Source: Nocardioides panacisoli (GTDB lineage: Bacteria > Actinomycetota > Actinomycetes > Propionibacteriales > Nocardioidaceae). From it: a DNA stretch of 64,000 bases. Each line of letters begins with the position of its first letter. Positions within the stretch are counted from its first letter, which is position 1. A program made the translations under genes and the position numbers. This document shows, piece by piece, positions 1-8,038 of the stretch. The DNA is taken from positions 3,038,001 through 3,102,000 of the forward strand of contig NZ_CP080409.1 of the NCBI RefSeq assembly GCF_019448235.1, read 5' to 3'. Under the pieces are notes generated by a model. That model was not told the DNA's origin, ran no database searches, and saw nothing but the letters and a program-made list of their open reading frames with translations.

Positions 1-306
1 GAGCTGATGCTGACCGGCAAGCTCCTCTCGGGCCAGGAGGCGAACGAGTTCGACCTGATCAACGACTCCGCGCCGGCCGGCGAGCTGGACCAGCGGGTCG
101 AGGACTTCATCGGCACGCTCACCGACAAGAGCCCCTACATGATGCGTCTGACGAAGATGGCCATCAACCAGGGCCTCGACGCCGACGTGCGCTCCCTGAT
201 GGTGATGGAGCACCTGGCTGTCGGCAACGCGCTGCAGTCCGAGGACGGCAAGGAAGGCGTGGAGGCGTTCCTGCAGAAGCGCGAGCCGAAGTGGGTCGGT
301 CGCTGA
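1..306 (+). CDS. Enoyl-CoA hydratase/isomerase family protein, C-terminal fragment
   Basis: The open frame enters from the left edge and ends with TGA at 304-306, so only about the last 101 residues are present. The text (ELMLTGKLLSG, EANEFDLIN, then a helical end closing in EGVEAFLQKREPKWVGR) is the usual crotonase C-terminus: the LTGK..A.E..GL-type segment followed by trimerisation helices. Crotonases hydrate or isomerise enoyl-CoA esters in beta-oxidation. The catalytic oxyanion-hole residues lie upstream and are not visible, so hydratase, isomerase or hydrolase activity cannot be decided. It lies 61 bp before the DUF35/thiolase operon, same strand, and is probably part of it. Confidence 0.85.
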   Translation, partial: ELMLTGKLLSGQEANEFDLINDSAPAGELDQRVEDFIGTLTDKSPYMMRLTKMAINQGLDADVRSLMVMEHLAVGNALQSEDGKEGVEAFLQKREPKWVGR

Positions 307-367
307 GCGACCGCCGGCGCACCCCGCGTCCACGGACATGCTGGAGCAGTAGGAACAAGGAGTTGAA

Positions 368-829
368 GTGAGCGACGAGGTGCCAGGGTCTGGTGGCCCG
401 GCCGAGGTCGGCGACCTCCGCCGGTCGCCCGGACTGCGTGGCAGCCGGTGCGTCAGTTGCGGAAATGTCGCCTTTCCGGTGGCCGCGGGGTGTCAGCGCT
501 GCGGCAGCGCCGAGGTCACCCCCCGGGAGCTGAGCCCCGACGGGACGGTCTGGGGACACACGGTGCAGCGGTTCGCGCCGAAGTCGCCGCCGTACGTCCC
601 CCCGGCGGAGGGCTTCTCGCCCTTCGCCGTGGGGTATGTCGAACTGCCGGAGGGGGTCCGTGTGGAAGCAGTGCTGGAGTCGGTCGACCATCCCGACTAC
701 GACGCACTCGCCGGGGCGGCGGTCCATCTCGTCGCCACGGACCCCGTCCCACGTTTCGCGACCGGCGAGTGGCTGCAGCACCACCACCAGCGGGCCGCTT
801 CGGCCTCCGACGAAGGAGTTACCTCATGA
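368..829 (+). CDS. DUF35 Zn-ribbon/OB-fold acyl-CoA-associated protein
   Basis: A 153-residue protein with a rubredoxin-like Zn ribbon (Cys28, Cys31, Cys42, Cys45 in CVSC...CQRC) followed by an OB-fold half, the ChsH2/DUF35 architecture. Such proteins bind SCP2-type thiolases or aldolases and help place the acyl-CoA substrate. The GTG start at 368 is preceded by an AAGGAG-like site. The stop overlaps the start of the thiolase (ATGA, 826-829), which fits a thiolase-DUF35 complex. The exact reaction is inferred from the family and context only. Confidence 0.85.
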   Translation: MSDEVPGSGGPAEVGDLRRSPGLRGSRCVSCGNVAFPVAAGCQRCGSAEVTPRELSPDGTVWGHTVQRFAPKSPPYVPPAEGFSPFAVGYVELPEGVRVEAVLESVDHPDYDALAGAAVHLVATDPVPRFATGEWLQHHHQRAASASDEGVTS

Positions 830-1980
830 GTACGGTGTCGATCGTCGGTGCCGGACTCTCGAAGTTCGGGCGCCAGCCGGATCTCACGGGGCGCCAGATG
901 GCAGTGCAGGCGATCCGTGCGGCACTGGCTGATGCCGGGATGGAGTGGCCCGACATCCAGGTGGCGTTCGGCGGCAGCGACGGCTCCGGACTCGCCGACA
1001 CCCTGGTGGCCGACCTGGGGTTGACCGGGATCCCCTTCACCAACGTCAAGAACGGCTGCGCCACCGGAGGCAGCGCACTGGTCTCGGCCATCAACGCGAT
1101 CAGGTCCGGCGCCGCCGAGATCGCGCTGGCCGTGGGGTTCGACAAGCACCCGCGTGGTGCATTCGACCCGCGACCGGAGGACTGGGGTCTGCCCGCGGGA
1201 TACGGCGAGGCGGGACTGATGGTCACCACCCAGTTCTTCGCGATCAAGATCGCGCGCTACATGCGCGAGCACGGCATCTCCGAGCCCACGTTGGCCAAGG
1301 TGGCCGCGAAGTCGTTCCGCAACGGCGCGATCAGCCCCAACGCGTGGCGGCGCGAGGCGCTCACCGAGGGCGCGATCGCTGCCGCCCCCATGGTCAACGA
1401 CCCCCTGACGCAGTACATGTTCTGTTCGCCCGGCGAGGGCGGCGCCGCGATCATCGTCGCCTCCGAGGAGGCGGCGCGGCGGTTGGGGCCGCGGGCGGTG
1501 CGGCTGCGCGCCGTCTCGACCCGCACTCGCAGTTTCGGATCGTTCGAGGTGTTCGCGCCCTCGATCCAGGGGCAGGGAACTCCTTCGAGCGTCAGTACCG
1601 ACGCGGCGCGCGCGGCGTTCGAGGCAGCTGGCGTGGGGCCCCAGGACATCGATGTGGCGCAGTTGCAGGACACCGAGGCCGGGGCGGAGATCATGCATCT
1701 CGCCGAGTGCGGGTTCTGTGAGCACGGTCAGCAGGAGGAATGGATCGCCGCCGGTGCCACCGAGATCGGCGGCCGCCTGCCGGTCAACACCGATGGCGGG
1801 TGCATCGCGAACGGTGAGCCGATCGGCGCCTCGGGCCTGCGTCAGGTGCACGAGGTCGTCACCCAGCTGCGCGGTGAGGCCGGTGACCGGCAGGTGCCCG
1901 ACCACCCCCGACTGGGTTTCACCCACGTCTACGGTGCGCCCGGCATCAGCGCCTGCACCGTTCTGGAGGCAACACGATGA
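826..1980 (+). CDS. SCP2-type thiolase family protein
   Basis: 384 residues. It has the thiolase nucleophile motif NGCATGG with Cys78 and a C-terminal NGEPIGASG segment. In that segment the usual GHP(I/L)GASG histidine is replaced (A-N-G-E-P), so proton relay may be altered. It probably cleaves a 3-oxoacyl-CoA or performs a related C-C cleavage together with the DUF35 protein encoded just upstream and overlapping by ATGA. It also overlaps the next ACAD by ATGA (1977-1980), so the three proteins are translationally coupled. The start at 826 has GAAGGAG upstream. Confidence 0.85.
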   Translation: MSTVSIVGAGLSKFGRQPDLTGRQMAVQAIRAALADAGMEWPDIQVAFGGSDGSGLADTLVADLGLTGIPFTNVKNGCATGGSALVSAINAIRSGAAEIALAVGFDKHPRGAFDPRPEDWGLPAGYGEAGLMVTTQFFAIKIARYMREHGISEPTLAKVAAKSFRNGAISPNAWRREALTEGAIAAAPMVNDPLTQYMFCSPGEGGAAIIVASEEAARRLGPRAVRLRAVSTRTRSFGSFEVFAPSIQGQGTPSSVSTDAARAAFEAAGVGPQDIDVAQLQDTEAGAEIMHLAECGFCEHGQQEEWIAAGATEIGGRLPVNTDGGCIANGEPIGASGLRQVHEVVTQLRGEAGDRQVPDHPRLGFTHVYGAPGISACTVLEATR

Positions 1981-3182
1981 CCACACCCACCGCACCCACC
2001 CTGGACACCTTCCTCGCGCAGGCCCGCGAATGGCTGGCATCGGTCGCTCCGACGCGCACCGAGCGGTCGTGGGGGCAGGGGACCGACTCCGTGACGGTCT
2101 TCGAGAACTGGACCGAGGATGAGGAGCGTGCCGAGACCGACCGCATCCGCGCCTACGAGCGGGCGAAGTACGACGCGGGATTCGGTGCGCTCACGTGGTC
2201 TCCGGAGTACGGCGGCCGCGACCTCCCGACGTCCTACCTCCTGGCCTTCCGCAGGGTCGAGGCGGGCTTCGACGTCCCGCGTCGGACCGAGATGTTCCCG
2301 GTGACCCAGCAGCTCGTCGCGCCGACCATCGCCCAGTGGGGGACCGAAGCACAGCAGGAGACGTACGTGCGGGCCATGCTGCGCACCGACGTGATGGCCT
2401 GCCAACTCTTCTCCGAGACCGAGGCCGGCTCGGACCTGGCCGCGGTCCGCAGCCGTGCAGTGCGCTCCGCGGACGGCTGGCGGTTGAACGGCCACAAGGT
2501 GTGGACCTCCGGCGCGCGGGTCGCGGACGTCGGGGTCGCGGTCGTTCGCACCGACCCGGACGCCGCCAAGCACGCGGGGCTCAGCGTCTTCCTCGTCCCC
2601 ATGGACGCCCCTGGCGTCACCGTCCGTCCGATTCGTCAGATGACCGGTGGCACCTCGTTCAACGAGGTCTACCTGGACGATGTGGAGTTGGGCGACCACT
2701 ACCGACTCGGCCCCGAGGGGGAGGGGTGGAAGGTCGCACTCACCGTGCTGGCCTCCGAGCGCCTCGACTCAGGGGCGTTGGGACTCGAGAACGCTGACCA
2801 GGCCGTGGAGCTCGCCCGCCACCTGGATCGACCCCTCACCGACCTCGAGCGGGATGGCGTCGCCGACCTGGTGACCCGCAGCTACGTCCAGCGACTCACC
2901 GGGATGCGAGTCGCGGCCTCCCTGGTGGCCGGCCGCGACCCGGGTCCGGAAGCCTCGGTGGGCAAGTTGCTGGCCACCGACACCATGGGCCGAACCTCCG
3001 AGGTGGTGCGCGCCCTGCTCGGTCCCGACCTGGTGGCGGACCGGGGGTACTGGGGGACGTGGGCCTGGACCGAGCACGTGCTCGGGGCGCCGGGATACCG
3101 CATTGCCGGTGGCACCGACGAGATCCAGCACAACATCCTCGCCGAGCGTGTCCTCGGCCTGCCGAAGGAGCCGAGGCGATGA
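1977..3182 (+). CDS. Acyl-CoA dehydrogenase (FadE type)
   Basis: 401 residues with ACAD N-, middle and C-terminal domains. FAD-contact motifs are visible: CQLFSETEAGSDLA, HKVWTSGA, and the terminal GGTDEIQHNILAERVLGLPKEP. It would oxidise an acyl-CoA to the 2,3-enoyl-CoA, passing electrons to ETF. In the C-terminal motif the residue aligned with the MCAD catalytic Glu is Gly, as in many actinobacterial FadEs whose base lies elsewhere or on a partner subunit. It is a clear relative of the ACAD at 29207-30412 (same length and motif order), which links the two catabolic modules. It overlaps both neighbours. Confidence 0.9.
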   Translation: MTTPTAPTLDTFLAQAREWLASVAPTRTERSWGQGTDSVTVFENWTEDEERAETDRIRAYERAKYDAGFGALTWSPEYGGRDLPTSYLLAFRRVEAGFDVPRRTEMFPVTQQLVAPTIAQWGTEAQQETYVRAMLRTDVMACQLFSETEAGSDLAAVRSRAVRSADGWRLNGHKVWTSGARVADVGVAVVRTDPDAAKHAGLSVFLVPMDAPGVTVRPIRQMTGGTSFNEVYLDDVELGDHYRLGPEGEGWKVALTVLASERLDSGALGLENADQAVELARHLDRPLTDLERDGVADLVTRSYVQRLTGMRVAASLVAGRDPGPEASVGKLLATDTMGRTSEVVRALLGPDLVADRGYWGTWAWTEHVLGAPGYRIAGGTDEIQHNILAERVLGLPKEPRR

Positions 3183-4150
3183 GCACGGGGGACCTGGGTA
3201 CGCGCGTGGTGGCCGGGCTGCAGGACGCCGGGTACGACGGCGCCTACTCCGCGCTGGAGCCGATGCTGGGAGGGCATTCCGGCCTGACCTACCGCCTCAC
3301 CGCGGGCGACCACGCCTTCGTCGTCAAGGCGGTCCCGCCGGGGCAACGGCCGATCGGGCGGCACGACATGCTGCGGCAGGCCCGCATCCTCACCGCGTTG
3401 CGCGAGACCGACGTCCCGGTACCGACCGTGCGCGCGAGTGAGGATCCCGGCGAGGACGGCGGCCAGGCCTGGTTCGCGATGGACCTCGTCCCCGGCGAGT
3501 CCTTGGAGCCGGTCCTCGACGACCCCGCCGTCGATCCGCCGCTCGCCAGCGCGCGCATGCGGCGCGCCGCCGAGATCCTGCCCCGGCTGCATGCGGTCCC
3601 GGTGGCGGAGCTGCCGGTGGACGGGGACCCGTTGACGCCCGCCGATGAGCTCGCCCGATGGGTTCGGACCATGGACGCCGTGCCCACTGAACTGGTGCCA
3701 CGTGCGGTGCAGCTGCGCGACGGCCTCGCCGCAGCGACCCCGGCGGCCGTGGACCCGGTGCTGGTCCACGGCGACTACCGGTTGGGCAACATCCTGGCGC
3801 AGGGCGAGGAGCCCGCGGCCCTCATCGACTGGGAGATCTGGAGTCCCGGCGACCCTCGGGTCGAACTGGGCTGGTTCCTGGTGTTCGCCGACGGTTCCAA
3901 CTTCCCCGGCGTGGGTCGCGAGGTCCCCGACCTGCCTGCGGCGGACGAGCTCGTGGATCTCTACACCGGTTCCCGGTCGAGGTTCCCGGACCTGGACTGG
4001 TTCGATGCGCTGGGCCGGTTCAAGATGGCCGCGATCATGGGGCACAACCTGCGGCGACACCGGGAAGGCAGGCACCACGACCCGGACCAGGAGAAGCTCC
4101 CGGCCACCATCGAGCGCCTGATCGTCTCCGGGCTCGACTGCCTGACCTGA
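3179..4150 (+). CDS. Aminoglycoside-phosphotransferase-like kinase (ACAD10/LvaA type)
   Basis: 323 residues of the APH/choline-kinase fold: an N-lobe with the nucleotide-binding region, the Brenner-type catalytic loop HGDYRLGN (His197, Asp199, Asn204) and the metal-binding LIDWE about 15 residues later. It sits between two ACAD genes, overlapping the first by ATGA (3179-3182). In animals ACAD10/ACAD11 fuse this kinase to an ACAD, and in Pseudomonas LvaA phosphorylates 4-hydroxyvaleryl-CoA. An acyl-CoA hydroxyl kinase is therefore much more likely than drug resistance (inference from family and neighbours). No LvaB-like helper was recognised. Confidence 0.85.
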   Translation: MSTGDLGTRVVAGLQDAGYDGAYSALEPMLGGHSGLTYRLTAGDHAFVVKAVPPGQRPIGRHDMLRQARILTALRETDVPVPTVRASEDPGEDGGQAWFAMDLVPGESLEPVLDDPAVDPPLASARMRRAAEILPRLHAVPVAELPVDGDPLTPADELARWVRTMDAVPTELVPRAVQLRDGLAAATPAAVDPVLVHGDYRLGNILAQGEEPAALIDWEIWSPGDPRVELGWFLVFADGSNFPGVGREVPDLPAADELVDLYTGSRSRFPDLDWFDALGRFKMAAIMGHNLRRHREGRHHDPDQEKLPATIERLIVSGLDCLT

Positions 4151-4179
4151 CCACACCCACCCCCCGAGAGGTAGCCGCC

Positions 4180-5406
4180 GTGGACTTCGGACTCACCCCA
4201 CGCACCGCCGAGCTGGCCGACCAGCTCAACGCCTTCATGGCAGACCACGTCTACCCGGCGGAGGCTGTCTACGACGCACAGGTCGAGGCCAACGACAACT
4301 TCCACGAACAGCCCCAGGTCATGCGTGAGTTGCAGGCGACGGCTCGTGCGCAGGGCTTGTGGAACCTGTTCATGACCCACGATGGACTGGGTGTCGGACT
4401 GACCAACGCGGAGTACGCACCGCTCGCAGAGATCGTCGGTCGTTCCATCATCGGCAATGAGGCCATCAACTGTTCTGCGCCCGACACCGGCAACATGGAG
4501 ATCCTGGCCATGTACGGGACCGAGCGGCAGAAGGAGCAGTGGCTCGAGCCGTTGCTGGACTGCCGCATCCGGTCGGCGTTCGCCATGACCGAACCCGAGG
4601 TGGCGAGTTCGGATGCCACCAACATCACCTCCACCATCCTGAGGGACGGCGACGAGTACGTCCTCAACGGGCGCAAGTGGTACACCTCCGGCATCCTCGA
4701 CCCGGACTGCCGGCTGGTGATCTTCATGGGCAAGTCCGACCCGGACGGCCCCGCGTACCGACAACAGTCGATGATCCTCGTTCCGGCCGATGCCCCGGGG
4801 ATCGAGGTCGTCCGTGACCTGGGGATGTTCGGCTTCAAGGATCGTCTCGGCCACGGCGAGGTGCAGTTCACCGATGTGCGCGTGCCGGCCGAGAACATGC
4901 TCGGCGACGAGGGCGACGGCTTCGCGATCGCGCAGGGTCGGTTGGGCCCGGGTCGCATGCACTATGCGATGCGCGCGATCGGCATGGCCGAGCGGGCGTT
5001 GCAGCTGATGTGCGAACGCGCTCAGAGCCGCGTCGCGTTCGGCGGTCCGCTCGCCGACCAGGGCGTGGTCCGCGAGTGGGTCGCACGCAGCCGGATGGAG
5101 ATCGACCAGATCCGGCTCTACACCTTCAAGGCCGCGTGGCTGATGGACACCCAGGGCAACGCCGCCGCCCGCACCGAGGTCGCCGCCATCAAGGTGGCCG
5201 CCATGGAGACCGCTCACCGGGTCGTCGACCGCGCAGTCCAGACGTGGGGCGCCGCCGGGGTGAGTGGGGACACCGTGCTGACTCGACTGCACGCCATCAC
5301 CCGTGCTCTCCAGATCGCCGACGGCCCCAACGAGGTGCACCTGCGCACCATCGGCCGGCGCGAGCTGAACCACTACCGTCATCTGAAGCCGGGGGAGAGC
5401 CAATGA
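4180..5406 (+). CDS. Acyl-CoA dehydrogenase, ACAD11/LvaC-like
   Basis: 408 residues. The N-terminus (DFGLTPRTAELADQLNAFM followed by HVYPAE) is characteristic of the ACAD10/11 subfamily that follows an APH-like kinase. The middle domain has FAMTEPEVASSDATNI and GRKWYTSG. In the known pathway this enzyme removes the phosphate from 4-phospho-acyl-CoA to yield an enoyl-CoA. Here that role is inferred from the adjacent kinase at 3179-4150. GTG start at 4180 with GAGAGGT upstream; 29-bp gap from the kinase and ATGA overlap with the next SDR. Confidence 0.88.
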   Translation: MDFGLTPRTAELADQLNAFMADHVYPAEAVYDAQVEANDNFHEQPQVMRELQATARAQGLWNLFMTHDGLGVGLTNAEYAPLAEIVGRSIIGNEAINCSAPDTGNMEILAMYGTERQKEQWLEPLLDCRIRSAFAMTEPEVASSDATNITSTILRDGDEYVLNGRKWYTSGILDPDCRLVIFMGKSDPDGPAYRQQSMILVPADAPGIEVVRDLGMFGFKDRLGHGEVQFTDVRVPAENMLGDEGDGFAIAQGRLGPGRMHYAMRAIGMAERALQLMCERAQSRVAFGGPLADQGVVREWVARSRMEIDQIRLYTFKAAWLMDTQGNAAARTEVAAIKVAAMETAHRVVDRAVQTWGAAGVSGDTVLTRLHAITRALQIADGPNEVHLRTIGRRELNHYRHLKPGESQ

Positions 5407-6176
5407 GCGCAGTGAACGTGCCAACCGAGGAGTTGCGCGGCAAGGTCGCCCTGGTCACCGGTGCCACGCGCGGTCTCGGCAGGGCCATCGCAGAGGCCCT
5501 CGCACTCTCCGGCGCCACGGTGATCGTCTCCAGCCGCAAGGCGGAGGCATGCGAGCAGGTCGCGGCGGACATCACCGCCGCGACCGGCGCCACGGCGTAC
5601 CCGCTCCCGTTGCACGTCGGCGAGTGGGAGGCCATCGAGCCTGCGGTCGACGCCATCGTGCGCGACCACGGTCGGATCGACGTCCTGGTCAACAACGCTG
5701 GCATCGCCCCGTTGGCGCCATCGGCGTACGACGTCAGTGAAGGACTCTTCGACAAGACGCTGGCGGTGAACCTGAAGGGCCCCTTCCGGCTGATGGCGGT
5801 GGCAGGTCGCCACATGCATCGGGCCGGCGGTGGCTCCATCATCAACGTCTCGAGCATCGGCGCGGAGCGCCCGAGTCCACCGGAGGCCACGTACGCAGCC
5901 TCCAAGAACGGTCTCAACGCCTTGACGCGCGCCTTCGCGCAGGAGTACGGCCCCGCGGTCCGGGTCAACTGCGTGATGCCCGGCGCGTTCGCCACCGACA
6001 TGGCCGCAGACTGGGACGAGGAGTTCGTGTCGGTCGTCACCCACCGGTTGCCTGCCGAACGCTTGGGGGACCCCCGCGAGCTGGCCGGCCTGGTAGTCCA
6101 CTTGGCCTCGGATCGTTCCGGCTACACCACGGGTGCCTTGATTCCCGTCGACGGCGGCAGGACGGCGGTGTACTGA
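5403..6176 (+). CDS. Short-chain dehydrogenase/reductase
   Basis: 257 residues, classical SDR: TGATRGLG cofactor motif near residue 19, NNAG, catalytic Ser in NVSS and YAASK, and the C-terminal GALIPVDGG. It likely oxidises a hydroxyacyl-CoA or hydroxy acid intermediate with NAD(P). It overlaps the ACAD upstream (ATGA) and the second SDR downstream (TGATG), so it belongs to the core operon. Substrate unknown. Confidence 0.88.
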   Translation: MSAVNVPTEELRGKVALVTGATRGLGRAIAEALALSGATVIVSSRKAEACEQVAADITAATGATAYPLPLHVGEWEAIEPAVDAIVRDHGRIDVLVNNAGIAPLAPSAYDVSEGLFDKTLAVNLKGPFRLMAVAGRHMHRAGGGSIINVSSIGAERPSPPEATYAASKNGLNALTRAFAQEYGPAVRVNCVMPGAFATDMAADWDEEFVSVVTHRLPAERLGDPRELAGLVVHLASDRSGYTTGALIPVDGGRTAVY

Positions 6177-6940
6177 TGGCACGGGTCCAGGACCTCTTCG
6201 ACCTGACCGGCCGCGTGGCCGTTGTCACCGGTGCCTCCTCCGGACTGGGTGAGGGGTTCGCGCGGAGCCTGAGTGACGCGGGCGCCACGGTGGTGGCCGC
6301 CGCACGACGTGCCGACCGCCTGGAACAGCTGGCTGCAGAGGTGCCCGGCGTCGTACCGGTGGTCTGCGACATCACCGAGCCGGCCGATCGGGAGCGGCTG
6401 GTGGCCACCGCGAGCGAGATCAACGGCGGGATCGACGTCCTGGTCAACAACGCGGGCAGGCCGGGTCCACCGGACGCCCTCAGCGAGACGCCCGAGCAGT
6501 TCGATTCGATCCTCCAGGTCAACCTCACCTCGGGCTTCCACCTCTCGGCGGCCACCGTCAGGTCGCTGCCCGAGGGGCGGGGTGCCTCCATCATCAACGT
6601 CTCGTCGGTGATCGGGCTCGTCTCCACCGCGCCCATCGGAGGTGCCGGGTACGCCGCCTCGAAGGCCGCCGTCGTGGGGGTGACCCGCGAGCTCGCCGGC
6701 CAGTGGGGACGTCGCGGTGTGCGGGTCAACGCGGTCGTCCCCGGGTGGTTCGACACCGAGATGACCGACGGTCTGTTCAGCAACGAGAAGTCTGCGACGT
6801 GGGTACGGCGCAACACGATGCTGAACCGCGGTGGCCGTGAGGGCGAGGTGGACGGAGCGCTGCTGTTCCTGGCATCGGACGCATCGAGCTACGTCACCGG
6901 GCACGTGCTCACGGTCGACGGAGGGTGGACCGCCCGATGA
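6176..6940 (+). CDS. Short-chain dehydrogenase/reductase
   Basis: 254 residues with TGASSGLG, NNAG, NVSS...YAASK and VLTVDGG, a complete classical SDR. The start codon shares a base with the previous stop (TGATG at 6174-6178), and the end overlaps the Zn-alcohol dehydrogenase by ATGA. Two adjacent SDRs suggest two successive hydroxyl oxidations, or substrate isomers handled separately (inference). Confidence 0.88.
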   Translation: MARVQDLFDLTGRVAVVTGASSGLGEGFARSLSDAGATVVAAARRADRLEQLAAEVPGVVPVVCDITEPADRERLVATASEINGGIDVLVNNAGRPGPPDALSETPEQFDSILQVNLTSGFHLSAATVRSLPEGRGASIINVSSVIGLVSTAPIGGAGYAASKAAVVGVTRELAGQWGRRGVRVNAVVPGWFDTEMTDGLFSNEKSATWVRRNTMLNRGGREGEVDGALLFLASDASSYVTGHVLTVDGGWTAR

Positions 6941-8013
6941 CCGGGCTGCCCACCACGATGCGCGCCGTGCGGGTCGAGGAGTGGGGCGCACGCCCGGTCC
7001 TCGCCGAGGTGCCGGTGCCCATGCCCGTCGGAGACCAGGTGCTGCTCCGCGTCGACGCCGCCGGTCTCTGTCACTCCGACCTGCACATCATGGACGCCAC
7101 TCCCGGCGCGCTTCCCTATGAGTTGCCCTTCACCCTGGGGCACGAGGTGGTCGGCACGGTGGCAGCGGCCGGTGACGGCGTCTCAGGCGACGAGCTCGCG
7201 GCGTTGGAGGGGATCCCCCAGGCCGTGCACGGTCTGTGGACCTGCGGCCGATGCCGTCAATGCCGCCGCGGCCGCGAGAACTACTGCTTCGGCCTGACCG
7301 GGGCGATCGGTGCCGGTATCGGCCACGACGGCGGGCTCGCCGAGTACATCCTCGTCCCGTCATCGCGGCACGTGGTCCCGGCCGGCGGCATCGCCCCGGT
7401 CGCCGTCGCGCCCCTGACCGACGCGGGGTTGACTGCCTTCCATGCGCTCCAGCCCTACGACGACGTGGTCCGGGGGGGCGTCGTCGTCATCATCGGGATC
7501 GGTGGCCTAGGGCACCTGGCACTCCAGTTGGTCACCGCTGGCCGGCCGGAGGCCGTGGTGGCGGTCGATCCTCGTCCCGATGCCCGTCACGTGGCCGACC
7601 GGCTCGGCGCCACGGTGTCGGTGAATCGCGTCGAGGACGTCGGTCCGGCGCTGGCCGACCTGGGGTTCCCGGAGGGCGCCGACCTGGTGCTCGACTTCGT
7701 CGGTGCCCACCGAACCATCGCCGCGCTGCCGGAGGTGATCGCGCCCGGCGGACAGATGGCCTGGGTCGGCTCGGCCGGCGGGAGCCTTGAGGTGGCCAAG
7801 GGAGGGGACCTGCCTCGGGGCTGGGGCATCCGGGCCCCCTTCTGGGGGACGCGCAACGACCTCGTCGAGGTGGTGCGGCTCGCGCGCGAGGGGTTGCTGC
7901 GCGCCGAGACCGCGACGTTCGGACTCGACGAGGCCGTGACGGCCTATGAACAACTGCGGAACGGGCAGGTCCAGGGACGAGCGGTCGTCGTGCCGGCACC
8001 GGGCCACCCGTGA
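6937..8013 (+). CDS. Zn-dependent alcohol dehydrogenase (MDR)
   Basis: 358 residues. It carries the catalytic-zinc Cys in GLCHSDLH, GHEVVG, a four-Cys structural zinc lobe (TCGRCRQC..GRENYC) and the Rossmann motif GIGGLGHLALQ. This is a NAD-dependent alcohol dehydrogenase of the AdhP/Adh type. The start ATG at 6937 overlaps the SDR stop; the in-frame GTG 12 bp upstream lies inside that gene and is less likely. It probably oxidises a primary or secondary alcohol feeding the CoA ligase that follows. Confidence 0.9.
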   Translation: MTGLPTTMRAVRVEEWGARPVLAEVPVPMPVGDQVLLRVDAAGLCHSDLHIMDATPGALPYELPFTLGHEVVGTVAAAGDGVSGDELAALEGIPQAVHGLWTCGRCRQCRRGRENYCFGLTGAIGAGIGHDGGLAEYILVPSSRHVVPAGGIAPVAVAPLTDAGLTAFHALQPYDDVVRGGVVVIIGIGGLGHLALQLVTAGRPEAVVAVDPRPDARHVADRLGATVSVNRVEDVGPALADLGFPEGADLVLDFVGAHRTIAALPEVIAPGGQMAWVGSAGGSLEVAKGGDLPRGWGIRAPFWGTRNDLVEVVRLAREGLLRAETATFGLDEAVTAYEQLRNGQVQGRAVVVPAPGHP

Positions 8014-8038
8014 TCATCGAGGCGAGAGGAACCAACAC

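Noticed and set aside
697..2040. Minus-strand frame opposite the first thiolase
   Set aside because: Antisense shadow; the plus-strand frame has catalytic motifs and coupled start/stop signals.
3179..4150. Reading the APH-type kinase as an antibiotic-resistance gene
   Set aside because: The fold matches, but it is locked between two ACAD genes by overlaps and short gaps, as in ACAD10/11 and LvaA systems.
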